A stretch of DNA of 64,000 nt from contig NZ_JAUORV010000006.1 of the NCBI RefSeq assembly GCF_030548205.1, positions 1 through 64,000 on the forward strand. Direction: 5' to 3'. Position numbers and translations under genes: made by a program. The stretch is from Aliiglaciecola sp. 3_MG-2023 (GTDB lineage Bacteria > Pseudomonadota > Gammaproteobacteria > Enterobacterales > Alteromonadaceae). Below are positions 45,898 to 56,356 of the stretch, piece after piece. The notes beneath the pieces were generated by a model. That model made no database searches, had not been told where the DNA came from, and saw only the letters and a list, made by a program, of their open reading frames with translations. Positions within the stretch are counted from its first letter, which is position 1, and every line of letters starts with the position of its first letter.

Positions 45898-47316
45898 ATG
45901 AGAATGAAAAGTACAGGTCGTAAAGTGATGGGAGCGCTAGCCAGCGTATTGCTGAGTGTTAGCGCGGCGGCAACGAGTTATGCAGCAGAAAAGCCAAATA
46001 TTATTTTTATTCTGACTGATGATCTGGGATTTAACCAAATTGGCGCTTATGGTAATACGCCAATTAAAACGCCTAATTTAGATAAAATGGCCAGCAACGG
46101 TATTCGTTTTGACCAAGCGTACGCAGGTAATACAGTTTGTTCTCCTTCTCGTGTTTCTCTATTTACTGGTCGTGACGGGCGCTTCATGAGTAACAATTCT
46201 AATACCGTAGAGTTGACGCACATGGATATCACACTTGCCCATGTCTTAAAATATGCTGATTATGATACTGCTTTATTTGGTAAATATTCCATAGGCCAGC
46301 AAATGGGAGTCACTGATCCTTTAGCAATGGGCTTTGATACTTGGTATGGCTTGTATTCAATATTAGAGGGACACAGACAGTATCCCCAAATAATGTGGCG
46401 TGACGGTAGAAAAATTCGCATCACCGAAAATGAAGGTGGTCGTAAAGGAGCTTACGCGCAAGAATTATTTACAGAAGAAGCTATCAATTACATTAAACAA
46501 GATCGCGAAAACCCGTTCTTTGTGATGCTAACGTTTTCGTCTCCTCATGCAGAATTAGCCGTCCCAGAAAAATACAGTAAACAGTATGATCTTACGGAAA
46601 AACCCTATAGCGGTATGAAGGGTGGGGTACCAGCAGACAAGTATGCAGCCTACTATCCAGAACCTGTTGATAAACCTAATGCAACTTTAGCAGGTATGGT
46701 TACGGCACTAGATGATTACGTGGGTCAAATAATGGCCGTATTAAAAGAGGAAGGGCAATTAGATAATACCTTAATTATTTTCACTTCTGATAATGGCCCC
46801 CACGATGAAGGCGGTGCTGATCCTGAATATTTTAAAGCAGCGGCGCCCTATAAAGGACAAAAACGTGATTTATACGATGGTGGCATTCACGTACCCATGT
46901 TGATTCAATGGCCTGACAAAATTAAAAAAAGCAGAGTTGACCAAACTCCTTGGTTGTTTGCTGATGTGTTACCTACCTTAGCGGATATTGCTGATGTGAA
47001 TTTGAATATTGTTCCTCGCGTACGTACCAATGGCGTATCAATCGCTGGGTTATTAAATGATGCCCCTGAAAAGATGGACGAGCGTATTTTGTATTGGGAG
47101 TTTGCTAAGCAGGTTGGTGATCCAAATTCAGGGATAATCGGTGATACCTTTCAAGCTGCTCGGAAGGGTAATTGGAAAGCTGTACGCTATACCGTAGAAG
47201 GGGATATGCAATTATTTGACATCATAAAAGACCCGGATGAATCGAATAATTTAGCCACGCAGCATCCCAAAATAACCAAAGAATTTTATGATCTATTTGA
47301 AAAGTACAAAGGTTAA
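45898..47316 (+). CDS. S1 family sulfatase (formylglycine-dependent)
   Basis: Hydrolyses sulfate esters, probably on the polysaccharide, in the periplasm. The start chosen is ATG 45898 after ttggga, giving 472 residues with a signal peptide (GALASVLLSVSAAATSYAA). Calcium ligands are at DD 41-42 (IIFILTDDLGFN). The sulfatase signature CSPSR with Cys81 is the formylglycine precursor, followed by TGRDG. IFTSDNGPH holds further ligands. The subfamily cannot be set by eye. An activating enzyme for formylglycine is not in the window. GH88 follows after 59 bases. Confidence 0.95.
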   Translation: MRMKSTGRKVMGALASVLLSVSAAATSYAAEKPNIIFILTDDLGFNQIGAYGNTPIKTPNLDKMASNGIRFDQAYAGNTVCSPSRVSLFTGRDGRFMSNNSNTVELTHMDITLAHVLKYADYDTALFGKYSIGQQMGVTDPLAMGFDTWYGLYSILEGHRQYPQIMWRDGRKIRITENEGGRKGAYAQELFTEEAINYIKQDRENPFFVMLTFSSPHAELAVPEKYSKQYDLTEKPYSGMKGGVPADKYAAYYPEPVDKPNATLAGMVTALDDYVGQIMAVLKEEGQLDNTLIIFTSDNGPHDEGGADPEYFKAAAPYKGQKRDLYDGGIHVPMLIQWPDKIKKSRVDQTPWLFADVLPTLADIADVNLNIVPRVRTNGVSIAGLLNDAPEKMDERILYWEFAKQVGDPNSGIIGDTFQAARKGNWKAVRYTVEGDMQLFDIIKDPDESNNLATQHPKITKEFYDLFEKYKG

Positions 47317-47375
47317 TTTTCAGTAGTGTGCTGGCAACATTGTGTTATCGCAAAATATTTTTAAAAGGTTTCTTT

Positions 47376-48590
47376 ATGTCAACTCGATTAAATAGCATAT
47401 TCGTATCAGTATCGGCTGCACTTACTATTTCTGTGTCAGCTATGAACGACTTAAACGCGAAAGAGAATACTTGGCCACAAGACAATGTGGCATTCTGTTC
47501 AGCTGCTTTAGATAAAGCGGAAGAACAGTTAGATGATTTTCGCAAGGCGTATACAAACCCTCGAAAAATCCCCACATCTTACAGCGAAAATGAGGTCAAA
47601 TTCACCAATCCTATGGGCTGGACGAGTGGCTTTGTAGCCGGCAGTTTTTGGTATATATATGAACATAATAAAGACGCTAGCTGGCTAGAAACAGCTAATA
47701 AATGGACCGATGCCTTAGAAAAAATGCAGTTCAACCGTAAGACCCATGATATTGGGTTTATCATGAACAATAGTTTTGGCAATGGATTGCGTTTAATAGG
47801 GGATAAATCTTTCGAACCTATCTTAATGAATTCAGCTAAAACCCTGATGGAACGGTATAACCCTAAAATTGGTGCCACTTACTCATGGAGTTGGGGGACG
47901 TGGGAGTTTCCAGTGATCATAGACAATATGATGAACTTGGAATTATTATTTAATGCTTCTTTAATCAGCGGCGATAAAACTTATTATGATGCCGCTGTTA
48001 GCCACGCTACAGTAACTATGAAGCATCATTTTAGGCCAGATCATAGTTCTTATCATTTAGTGAATTACAGTCGTGATACCGGCTTACCAATTGGCAAACA
48101 AACTTTTCAAGGTATTGCGGATGACTCGTCATGGTCTAGAGGACAAGCTTGGGGCGCTTATGGTTATACCACGGTCTATCGTTACACTAAGGATGAGAAG
48201 TTCTTAACCCATGCTAAGAATATCGTCAATTATGTGTTAAACCATAAAAATATGCCTGAGGATTTAGTGCCGTATTTTGATTACGACGCGCCTGATGATC
48301 CCTCTATCACTAACTATCGAGACTCTTCAGCAGCCTCTCTATTAGCCAGTGCGTTATTAGAATTATCAGGTTATGTGGATAAAAATGAAGCTTCACGCTA
48401 TCAAGAGGCGGCAATGAAGATGTTACGCAGTTTGGCTTCACCAGCATACTTAGCTGATAAAGACGAAAATGGTCACTTTTTGTTGAAACAAGCAACGGGT
48501 AATTTTCCGAAAGATTTGGATTTAAACGCCTCTCTCAATTATGGCGATTACTACTATTTAGAGGCGCTAAATCGCTGTAAGACTCTTTAA
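47376..48590 (+). CDS. Glycoside hydrolase family 88 unsaturated glucuronyl hydrolase
   Basis: Removes 4,5-unsaturated uronate from the non-reducing end of oligosaccharides made by polysaccharide lyases. The start chosen is ATG 47376 after aaaagg, giving 404 residues with an N-terminal signal peptide (SIFVSVSAALTISVSA). An alpha/alpha-barrel is expected: GWTSGFVAGSFWYIYE, the catalytic region FPVIIDNMMNLELLFNAS, TFQGIADDSSWSRGQAWGAYGY, and DYDAPDDPSITNYRDSSAASLLASALLEL, which fit GH88 better than GH105. Its presence implies that a lyase acts on this substrate although none is in the window. A terminator follows. Confidence 0.93.
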   Translation: MSTRLNSIFVSVSAALTISVSAMNDLNAKENTWPQDNVAFCSAALDKAEEQLDDFRKAYTNPRKIPTSYSENEVKFTNPMGWTSGFVAGSFWYIYEHNKDASWLETANKWTDALEKMQFNRKTHDIGFIMNNSFGNGLRLIGDKSFEPILMNSAKTLMERYNPKIGATYSWSWGTWEFPVIIDNMMNLELLFNASLISGDKTYYDAAVSHATVTMKHHFRPDHSSYHLVNYSRDTGLPIGKQTFQGIADDSSWSRGQAWGAYGYTTVYRYTKDEKFLTHAKNIVNYVLNHKNMPEDLVPYFDYDAPDDPSITNYRDSSAASLLASALLELSGYVDKNEASRYQEAAMKMLRSLASPAYLADKDENGHFLLKQATGNFPKDLDLNASLNYGDYYYLEALNRCKTL

Positions 48591-48626
48591 TTAATCGATA
48601 TCGACATAACTTTAGACATTAAATCG

Positions 48627-48668
48627 CCCCGCGCTCTCGCTAACATTATAGCGAAGCGCGGGGTTTTT
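48627..48668 (+). terminator. Intrinsic terminator after GH88 gene
   Basis: ccccgcgct pairs with agcgcgggg, extended by cgct with agcg around a loop, and ends in TTTTT. Strong. Confidence 0.93.
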
Positions 48669-49317
48669 AGTTTTCGTTTATCCATAAGCTCGCAAATAAT
48701 TTTGGTAGCACAGTCTATACGCTATAGTTGCCTATTACGCATTCTAACTTGTTTTAACTCGATGGATGCGGGCCCAAAGTAATCCAAGTGCTAACGTGCT
48801 TCATTCTCTCATATAAACGTTTGAGTGCTAACAGTAGTGCGCTTGCTCGTTAGCGGAGGCTTGTTACAGATATAGCATCTGGGCAATTTAGTATTGGGCT
48901 TGGCAACGAGCTATTTTAAAACACAGAAGTGTCAGGGGAGGCGTTCCGCAGGCATTCGAGTAACCCACAGGTTTGTAACTTAAATCTCTAAAATATTGGT
49001 CTGCGCTTATACATACTTCGATATTTCTAATTGATAGCTAGAATCAAAAGTCTCATTCCGTGGTTCGTCAGGTTAAAACGGTTCCATGTTACTTAAAAAT
49101 CTCTTACCAATTAATTGAAGCACTGTCTGCTTGAGTAAAGTAGGCAATATGCTTTTAAATACATCAATGTACGAAATCCTAGCAAAACCAAAACCAAAAC
49201 CAAAACCAAAACCAAAACCAAAACCAAAACCAAAACCAAAACCAAAACCAAAACCAAAATTTCGCACGCTTGCGTAAAGGTTAAAACAATCGAATCAAAA
49301 TAGTCATTATCACAAAC
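48669..49317. other. Non-coding gap between GH88 and TonB receptor genes
   Basis: About 650 bases between the ends of convergent genes. Apart from the AAAACC repeat (separate entry) no structure is recognised. Short open readings of up to about 60 codons occur but none has a binding site. The first 300 bases could be a decayed gene or element. Confidence 0.45.
49184..49259. repeat. AAAACC hexanucleotide tandem repeat, 12.7 copies
   Basis: Twelve perfect AAAACC units (49184-49255) and a final AAAA, with no interruption. On the minus strand it would encode alternating Gly-Phe in one frame, but no real gene covers it. Perfect simple repeats of this length are prone to slippage. Confidence 0.95.
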
Positions 49318-49356
49318 GAAAAAGCTTAATCACAACAAAGGTCATGATTAAGCTTT
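49318..49356 (-). terminator. Terminator of the TonB-dependent receptor gene
   Basis: aaagcttaatc pairs with gattaagcttt around a loop of about 14 bases. On the minus strand the stem is followed by a T run (from gaaaaa of the plus strand). It lies about 70 bases past the receptor stop. Confidence 0.85.
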
Positions 49357-49424
49357 ATATCGTCGCTACTTGCCGCTTTACCTAGGTAGCTTTTGCAGAA
49401 GACTCTGGGTATTAAGTATTGCTA

Positions 49425-52400
49425 TTAAAATGCATAATTTAAGCTTACTTCGTATATACGACCAGTGTAATCTAACCGTGCTATCGCTTTTTCGTCATCA
49501 CCAAAGTACTCGTAGGTTTGCTCATTGGTTAGGTTATAGGCTTTAAAGTGAAGTCTTAAGTCTTTGTTTACTTTATAGCTCGATGCTAGATCTAATCGAC
49601 CGCTTGCTTTAACCGTACGATCCTCGGTGCCGTAATAGGAACCGCCTGGATATTGAATATCAAATTTGTCACGCCAGTTGTATGCTAAACGAATGCTAAT
49701 GCCATCATTTTCCCAATATCCAATCAGGTTATACGAACTAGGTGATACTTTATAAAGTTTACTATCCCCTTCCAGTGTCGCGTCTTGGTCAATGTATGTG
49801 TAGTTAAATACACCGCCAAAACCATTCCAAGGGTAAGGTAAGAAGTCTAGTTTTTGTTGGACTGCAAATTCAGCACCGGTTAATTTAATTTCGTTATCCG
49901 CATTGAAAGTCCGGTTTACTGTCACTGTACGATTTATTTCTTCACCTGTATCAGGATTAATAAATGCAGTAGATTGGATGCAGTTTCCGGGTAATTCTGA
50001 ATCTTCACCAACAAATTCTCCATACACTTCATCTAGGAAGGGGTATTCACCTAAGCTAGGGCAATCCTTGGAGGTATCAAACAACCCAGTAATGTTTTTT
50101 CTAAACAAGCCTATAGAAATAGCGCTACCTTCACGATTGTACCATTCAAATGATAAATCATAGTTATCAGCCGTATAGGGTTTAACTTCCGCTTTAGGTA
50201 ACGTAATGTTAATAGATGAATTGTTTTCACTTACACTAAGCGCCGGGTTTTGATTTCTTAAGTTAGGTCTAACTAATGATTGATAATATGACGCTCGAAA
50301 AACAAAGTCTTCATGCAAATTAAATGCTAAATTTATAGTTGGTAAAGTATTGCTGTAATCTGTACTGAAAGTGAACTCACTAGGCACACTGACGCCATCT
50401 ACTTGAGTTACAGAACGTCCATCAAAATCATTTGCAGTTCTTTCGTATCGTAGTCCAGCGTTACCACTGTACATAATGTCGCCAATTTCACCTTCAAAGC
50501 TCGCCATAACGTACGCAGCAGTAATCCCTTGTTCAGTGGCAAAATTATTTGTATAAAATTGTGGTAGTTGAGTACCAGAGTTTAAGCGGTCATAAAAACC
50601 ACTTGGATCTGCAAACGCAAGGGCTACTGGGTTATCCTCTGTTACCTGGGTTAAATCAGCCATACCGTCTTGTAATTGACTGGTCACATAAGGCGTATCT
50701 AGTGTTAACCAACCATTAGACACATCAAAAGTTCCAGGCAGTTTCCCATCAAAAAATGAGGTCTGTTGCTCAGTTAAGAGATTATCACTGAAGAACATTG
50801 CATTTATATTTGCTACATTGACGCCAGGAGCCCCAATTTTTTGATCACGATTTTGCAAATCTTCGATACTATGACGGACACCAAATTTAATGGAGTTAAC
50901 ATTTATCACATCACCAAATTCGAACTCGGTATAACGTTCTGCATTAAACTCAGCGGCTTTCATGGTGCGCGTTGGGTTATCAACACGACCATCAATATAA
51001 TGACCAATTCGAACACCACCATTTGAGGGATCCATCGAAGTAACACTTGCTCCGGAAGTCGAAGGTGCAGACCAATTTAAGTTATCATAATTAAAGTTTT
51101 CCCAACCCGTTGCAGCCACTGCCATTTGGCTCATTGCGCCTTGACCAGTATTTAAAGTACCATCTATGCCAGTACCAACTGAATTAATGGTTACTCTAGA
51201 ATCAGCACCTGCTGCTAAATGGTTAACCGAAGCGTTGTGATGTTCTATATGACGGAAATCTAAGCCGATGTTCATAAACTCGTTCTCAGCTTCAGAATAA
51301 CTAACAACACTATCAAAAACCCAATCATCTTTTACATAATCGCCATACAACATTAAGCCCTTAGAAGTTTCTAAGAAAGTTGTTTTTCGGTTAGTAACTA
51401 GCCACGAGCCGTCGGTAAAGTTGGATTGACTAACCACGTAAATAGGGTTGCCATCTTCGTCATGCTTGTAGATGAACGGGGCGGTTTCCATGTCAGGCTC
51501 AAAGCCTGCGTGGCGCTGATGTCTGTCGCTTCTGGTTGGGTTTAATCCAGCGGTAAACGCGGTATCTTCTTTGGTGCCTTCACCTAAGTCACGTTTTGTA
51601 TACAATAAATGAGCGCCTAATTTTAAATCGTCAGTGGCTCTCCACTCAATGTTACCTGTAAATGAATTACGATCACCTTCACTGTATTCACTTACATTAC
51701 GCCCACTTGCTACACCTAGAACGTTTGCATCGGCCGCTAAACCATATTTCTCTTTATATGCAGCGATGCTTTCAGAAACAACTCGTCCGTCATTTGTAGT
51801 TTCTTCAAACGAAGAATATTGACTAAATTGGATTAAATCACGGCGAAAGGTTTGATCTGAACCTGCAAACTTAAAGGCGACTGCTAACTCATCCTTGATT
51901 AAGTGCTTAGACGCCGAAAACTTGATTGATTTATCCCAATTACCGGTAAGTTCTTCATAACGCCCCCCTAAGCTAACATTGTACTTGCCGTCTTTTTTCG
52001 ATAATGCTTGTTGTAATTGTTTATCAACAATACCTGCCATACCACCGGCCTGCATATCAGCTGTGGGAGATTTAACAAGGGTTACTCCGTCAAATACACC
52101 AGCTTCAAACGCTGCGAATGGGTTGGTACCGCCTGTTGGTCCTGCACTTCTACTTGGTGTTGCAAAACTTTGTCCAAATGCCGTTGTTTTCACGAAACCA
52201 CCAGATAAGCCCCGCAAACTAATTTCTGAAGTACGACCCTCATTTGAACGGTCTAATTGTACACCAGGCAAAGCTTGAAGTGCCTCACCAAAATCCAGTG
52301 CGGGCAAGGCGTCAATATCGGTAGCAGAAATTGCGTCTACAATCGACGGAGCTTCACGCTTAACATTGAGTGCGTTTTCCAAAGAAGAGCGTACACCCGA

Positions 52401-52571
52401 CACTTCAATCACCTCTAAATTTTCTTCTTGCCCACTTTTGTTTAAAGCGTCATTAACTTGCTGGGCAATAACTGTAGGTGAACTAACTGCCATCAATAGG
52501 GCAGTAGAACTAGCTAATATGATTTGATTTTTAAAACGTCGTGCATTGGTTTGTGTGTTGATGTGTCGCAT
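49425..52571 (-). CDS. TonB-dependent receptor, probable oligosaccharide importer
   Basis: 1048-residue outer-membrane beta-barrel that imports large oligosaccharides with TonB energy. The signal peptide (RFKNQIILASSTALLMAVSSPTVIA) is followed by a TonB box near NLEVIEVSGVR, the plug domain (PSIVDAISATDIDALPALDFGEALQALPGVQL, SEISLRGL) and a 22-strand barrel ending in the C-terminal Phe of YEVSLNYAF. The type with RSSLENALNVKR is common in Alteromonadales polysaccharide loci. No SusD partner is expected in Proteobacteria. It is last of the minus-strand set GMC, isomerase, GH106, GH78, GH106, receptor, but a 426-base upstream gap suggests its own promoter. Confidence 0.95.
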   Translation of the reverse strand: MRHINTQTNARRFKNQIILASSTALLMAVSSPTVIAQQVNDALNKSGQEENLEVIEVSGVRSSLENALNVKREAPSIVDAISATDIDALPALDFGEALQALPGVQLDRSNEGRTSEISLRGLSGGFVKTTAFGQSFATPSRSAGPTGGTNPFAAFEAGVFDGVTLVKSPTADMQAGGMAGIVDKQLQQALSKKDGKYNVSLGGRYEELTGNWDKSIKFSASKHLIKDELAVAFKFAGSDQTFRRDLIQFSQYSSFEETTNDGRVVSESIAAYKEKYGLAADANVLGVASGRNVSEYSEGDRNSFTGNIEWRATDDLKLGAHLLYTKRDLGEGTKEDTAFTAGLNPTRSDRHQRHAGFEPDMETAPFIYKHDEDGNPIYVVSQSNFTDGSWLVTNRKTTFLETSKGLMLYGDYVKDDWVFDSVVSYSEAENEFMNIGLDFRHIEHHNASVNHLAAGADSRVTINSVGTGIDGTLNTGQGAMSQMAVAATGWENFNYDNLNWSAPSTSGASVTSMDPSNGGVRIGHYIDGRVDNPTRTMKAAEFNAERYTEFEFGDVINVNSIKFGVRHSIEDLQNRDQKIGAPGVNVANINAMFFSDNLLTEQQTSFFDGKLPGTFDVSNGWLTLDTPYVTSQLQDGMADLTQVTEDNPVALAFADPSGFYDRLNSGTQLPQFYTNNFATEQGITAAYVMASFEGEIGDIMYSGNAGLRYERTANDFDGRSVTQVDGVSVPSEFTFSTDYSNTLPTINLAFNLHEDFVFRASYYQSLVRPNLRNQNPALSVSENNSSINITLPKAEVKPYTADNYDLSFEWYNREGSAISIGLFRKNITGLFDTSKDCPSLGEYPFLDEVYGEFVGEDSELPGNCIQSTAFINPDTGEEINRTVTVNRTFNADNEIKLTGAEFAVQQKLDFLPYPWNGFGGVFNYTYIDQDATLEGDSKLYKVSPSSYNLIGYWENDGISIRLAYNWRDKFDIQYPGGSYYGTEDRTVKASGRLDLASSYKVNKDLRLHFKAYNLTNEQTYEYFGDDEKAIARLDYTGRIYEVSLNYAF

Positions 52572-52997
52572 GTATTTTTCCTCAACATCGGAATTAGTAT
52601 TAGTTAATGGCCGTTAGTACCGAGAATTCGAATTAAAACGTAAATTAATTGTTAATTAGAATAACAGAATAAAAAATACGAATAAAGCACTTTAAGTCAT
52701 TTTAAATCTTATTATTTCTGGTGTTTTATGGTGTGCTCGCCTAATTTATTGAAATATAATGATAAAAAAAGTTATAAATAAATCAAATTTTATTAATATC
52801 TTTCATTTTTGTTGTTTTTTTAGCCTTAAAAAACCCCGAAATTTGGTGTAAATAAGGTTAATTATGTTAATTGTGATTGAAAATGTTTGATTGGGAATGA
52901 TTGGTATTTGTCGGCTCTTATCAAAAATAAGAGACGACAAAAACGCTAGTTTTGATGTATGACAACATTCAGTTGATTAAGGTGTAAATGACAACTG
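52572..52997. other. Promoter region of the TonB-dependent receptor gene
   Basis: 426 bases, very AT-rich, with no gene. As the receptor is the most highly expressed part of such loci, a strong regulated promoter is expected here on the minus strand, but no single operator stands out by eye. Confidence 0.5.
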
Positions 52998-55900
52998 TTA
53001 CAAATTTTTTATTAAACGAACTGGACCTAACAAGCCTGAAGTTTGCAGGATTTTCGATTTGTCTTTTGCAAAAAAATTATAACCTGTGAATGTTACGCGC
53101 TCGCTTTTTGGTGGTGGCTGATTATTGTTAAGCCACGAAACAGTATCCCCTGTCATGCTATATCCACTAGTATCAGTCAATACTTCATCACCTATTAAGC
53201 GATTTACCCATGTATTGGTAATTGCGATTTCTATTTGGTTAGTACCTTCTTGGACAGCGGTGCTAATGTCCAAGGCAAAAGGGGGTTTCCACAAAGTCGC
53301 TAATTTTTGGCCGTTTATGCTTACTTCAGCGATTTGTTGTACATCACCTAAATCAAGATAAAGTGGTTTATTGGGATTTATATCTCCAATTGATAGGTTA
53401 AAGGTTTTGGAGTATGTCGCAGTGCCAGAGTAGTGTTTGATACCTGTGTCGCTGTGCGATGTCCAATCGATGAGCCTATTCAACGTGACGACTTTTGGAC
53501 CACCCCAATTCGGATCAAACTCAAGTTGCCATGGCCCCGTGAGCTCGGTTCCTTCATATTGATAAACATCTGTCACTAATTGTGAATGCTGTCCGGTGTA
53601 TTTGGGTTTGCTGTTATCACGACGAATAAGAATAAAGCGCCCGGCATAGGGTTCTAGCGCTAATTCGGTGATTAAACGTTTATTGTCACGACGATAATTA
53701 TCAATTTTCTCAACACTGCCATCATCGATGTTCCATATTTCGGGGTGGCCATCACCGTCTCGAAGGTTAACAATAAGGTGTTGAAACTCAGGCTGATCAT
53801 TGTAAAAATAATATAGGTCGTTGTCACCAATTCTGCGCTTAGCGAAGAACTTGACTGCTTTGCCATTTATCTTGATATCAGGCTGGTAACCCAAGTGCGC
53901 AATGCTGTCGTCTAATGACCAACTGCTCACTTGTCCCCGTTTGTATCTGCGAATAGTCGGCTTTCCATCTCCCCAAAGTTGAGTTGCTATCTGTTCAAAC
54001 TCAGCTTGTTGTGACCACTCGCTAAAACCAATTACATGTTTTGGTTTGTCTCCAATAACTGTCGCGCCCGCAGCGACTAGTTCTTGCACACGCTTTAAGG
54101 TGTTAAAATGTAAGTAGTCTGTGCGGTGCAATTGTAATGCACGGTAACGCGTGCCTTCTGGTAACACCAACCAGCCATCTTTAACACTTACGCGGTTCAA
54201 CAAAACGTCGGTGTTGGTGTAATCATAGCCAAAACCGTCAGGCACACCTGTGTTATTGGCATTGCCTACACGAAGCGGGGCAACATCACCAAGGTGAATT
54301 AAAAAATCGGCGTCAGGTACACCTTGTTGCAATAAATAAGAGCCTCGGGCTAAGTAGTTAAACCATGCTACACCACCGTTATTCCACCACGTTTGGGTGC
54401 GGTCGATGTGAGAGCCAATGCTATCCATGGTCATGCCGGGTTTAATATAATTGTTAGGTTGATGGGCAAAGCGGTGGAACATGGTTTCGTTAATACCTCG
54501 AGCCCACATTTTGTCGCCATAGTGTTTGTAAAAGTAAGGGTGGCCGTACCAATTAATCGTGTTAATCGACGTAAATGACTCAGCAGAAATTATTTTTTTC
54601 CCATAGATATGACCAGACGATATTGCTGCCGACACGCGCCCATTATATTCAGTATCTCGAACCCAAAACTCACCCATTAAGCGGTCGGCTTTTCCACCAG
54701 AGGCTAATTCATCAAAAGGGCCCCAGCCGTAGGGCTCAATATAAGATTCTAGGCCATACTGTTTGCTGAGTTCCGCAAATTCCCCAAAGTAGTTTTCAAC
54801 CATTAGGTCCGATTGATGTTGGCGAAATTCTTGTAATATAGCTCCTGTATGCTCAGGTGATTCAATGACTCGGCCGGTCAATGTCGGCAGCCAATTGATA
54901 AAATCGTAACCGAATTTTTCTTTGAACGATTGGTCAATGCCTTGGGTCCAGTTTTGCCCGCCTACTTCATAACTGTCAATTTCGGTGGTTTTAAGTGATT
55001 GAATACCTTTGGCTCGTACTTTCTTAACTAATTTTCCGACGTATTGATCGAAGTGAAACTGCAAAGCTTTTGGATCAAATTTATCAACTTCTAACCCTTC
55101 TCCTTCAACCGTTGCTGGAACATTGAATGCCCCCGTACTGGTATATCCAAAACGCAATACCCGCCAATTACCTTTGGGTAACTGAATCCCCGTTTTTGGC
55201 ATTTCGCCTCGGTTCAAGACTAAAACATCTTCGGCTTTAGTAATGGCATCAGTACTTACCTTAGGCGTCAGACTAAGCCGACCGCGTTCCATAGAATTCA
55301 TTGATAACCAGTGATCGAAGCGTGGAACCGACCACAAATCAAAGCGTTTTAGAATAATAGGTTTAGCAAACACAAAACGGAAATATTTCGCGGTGTATCC
55401 ATCTTGTTTATCGTTCACTAATTGCGGACTAAATGCCCACATCCTTGCGCCTGTTCTGGGTCGTCTTAGTTTTTCAATAACGGTAGTAAAATTAATTCCG
55501 TCATCTGATATTTGTAAGGCTCCCTCGCCATGACGCGTGGGCGTCTCAATTTGCATGCTTCGCAAGGTGGTGGGTTCTTGTACTTCAACTTGCACCCAAT
55601 ATTCGTCAGCGGCATTTGGTGTAAACTTAAGCTCAGTATCCCAATCATTGTCAGCTAAAACACTGGCATCTTGCGTAGAATCCGAAGATGTAAACTTGGC
55701 ATTAACAAAAGCGTTATGTTGATTGTATTTATTTTCAGGCAAAGCAATCACTGCCACATCATGGTATAAACCTTCGGCATAGCCAGGCTGTGGTGGCAAT
55801 ATGGTCTGCTCATCTTGAGTTATTTGCACGGCTTGTTCAGACCAAGTGATGCGTTTCATCGACATTTCAGGTGTAACCCAAGGACCACCACTTGATGTCC

Positions 55901-56288
55901 ATCCGTCTGCATTATGAATACCGAATTCAATGTCGTTTTTATCTGCCTGAGCCGCTGCATGTACTAAGGTATCGTAAAATTCCTCACTGCCAAAGCGCAC
56001 TGGGCCTTTAGAAGAGTAGGGCCAGTTACGTCTATGTACATGAAAAAAAATTGCGCCGCCAATACCGGCATCTTGCATGGCTTTAAAATCTTCAGTAAAA
56101 CCCGGTTTACTCAAGTTGCCATTCATGGCGTGCATCCAAGTTTTGGGCAAATAATTTTTTGCTGGGTTTTGGAATTCTTTTAGCGTTAGGTTATCTGACT
56201 GCGTATTATTCGCATAACTAGCTTGGTGTAAAAGCATTAGCGAGATGGTCGCAACAAATGTCTTTTTTAATGTTTTTTGAATCAACAT
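52998..56288 (-). CDS. Glycoside hydrolase family 106 alpha-L-rhamnosidase (copy 1, secreted)
   Basis: 1096 residues with a Sec signal peptide (TFVATISLMLLHQASYA). The GH106 N terminus is clear: MHAMNGNLSKPGFTEDFKAMQDAGIGGAIFFHVH, FGIHNADGWTSSGGPWVTPEMSMKRITWSE. A beta-sandwich insert (about 190-320) precedes the barrel segment TTEIDSYEVGGQNWTQGIDQSFKEKFGYDFINWLPTLTGRV, likely holding an active-site Glu, and ESYIEPYGWGPFDELASGGKADRLMGEFWV. The C terminus has a galactose-binding-like jelly roll (LYLDLGDVQQIAEVSINGQKLATLWKPPFALDISTAVQEGTNQIEIAITNTWVNRLIGDE). It hydrolyses terminal alpha-L-rhamnose in the periplasm. It lies 68 bases after GH78. Confidence 0.93.
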   Translation of the reverse strand: MLIQKTLKKTFVATISLMLLHQASYANNTQSDNLTLKEFQNPAKNYLPKTWMHAMNGNLSKPGFTEDFKAMQDAGIGGAIFFHVHRRNWPYSSKGPVRFGSEEFYDTLVHAAAQADKNDIEFGIHNADGWTSSGGPWVTPEMSMKRITWSEQAVQITQDEQTILPPQPGYAEGLYHDVAVIALPENKYNQHNAFVNAKFTSSDSTQDASVLADNDWDTELKFTPNAADEYWVQVEVQEPTTLRSMQIETPTRHGEGALQISDDGINFTTVIEKLRRPRTGARMWAFSPQLVNDKQDGYTAKYFRFVFAKPIILKRFDLWSVPRFDHWLSMNSMERGRLSLTPKVSTDAITKAEDVLVLNRGEMPKTGIQLPKGNWRVLRFGYTSTGAFNVPATVEGEGLEVDKFDPKALQFHFDQYVGKLVKKVRAKGIQSLKTTEIDSYEVGGQNWTQGIDQSFKEKFGYDFINWLPTLTGRVIESPEHTGAILQEFRQHQSDLMVENYFGEFAELSKQYGLESYIEPYGWGPFDELASGGKADRLMGEFWVRDTEYNGRVSAAISSGHIYGKKIISAESFTSINTINWYGHPYFYKHYGDKMWARGINETMFHRFAHQPNNYIKPGMTMDSIGSHIDRTQTWWNNGGVAWFNYLARGSYLLQQGVPDADFLIHLGDVAPLRVGNANNTGVPDGFGYDYTNTDVLLNRVSVKDGWLVLPEGTRYRALQLHRTDYLHFNTLKRVQELVAAGATVIGDKPKHVIGFSEWSQQAEFEQIATQLWGDGKPTIRRYKRGQVSSWSLDDSIAHLGYQPDIKINGKAVKFFAKRRIGDNDLYYFYNDQPEFQHLIVNLRDGDGHPEIWNIDDGSVEKIDNYRRDNKRLITELALEPYAGRFILIRRDNSKPKYTGQHSQLVTDVYQYEGTELTGPWQLEFDPNWGGPKVVTLNRLIDWTSHSDTGIKHYSGTATYSKTFNLSIGDINPNKPLYLDLGDVQQIAEVSINGQKLATLWKPPFALDISTAVQEGTNQIEIAITNTWVNRLIGDEVLTDTSGYSMTGDTVSWLNNNQPPPKSERVTFTGYNFFAKDKSKILQTSGLLGPVRLIKNL

Positions 56289-56356
56289 TTTTTTTTCCTA
56301 GCGTATTTAAAATAAAATGAGCTTGTTTAAGATTTAACCATTTTTAATGGTATCGA

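Noticed and set aside
49184-49259. CRISPR array
   Set aside because: The units are 6 bases with no spacers. It is a simple sequence repeat.
49184-49259. Phase-variable promoter for the TonB-dependent receptor
   Set aside because: The array is downstream of the receptor gene's 3' end and its terminator, not in its promoter.
49073-49267. Minus-strand reading with Gly-Phe repeats
   Set aside because: Its repeats come only from the AAAACC array. There is no ribosome binding site, and it lies between two terminators.
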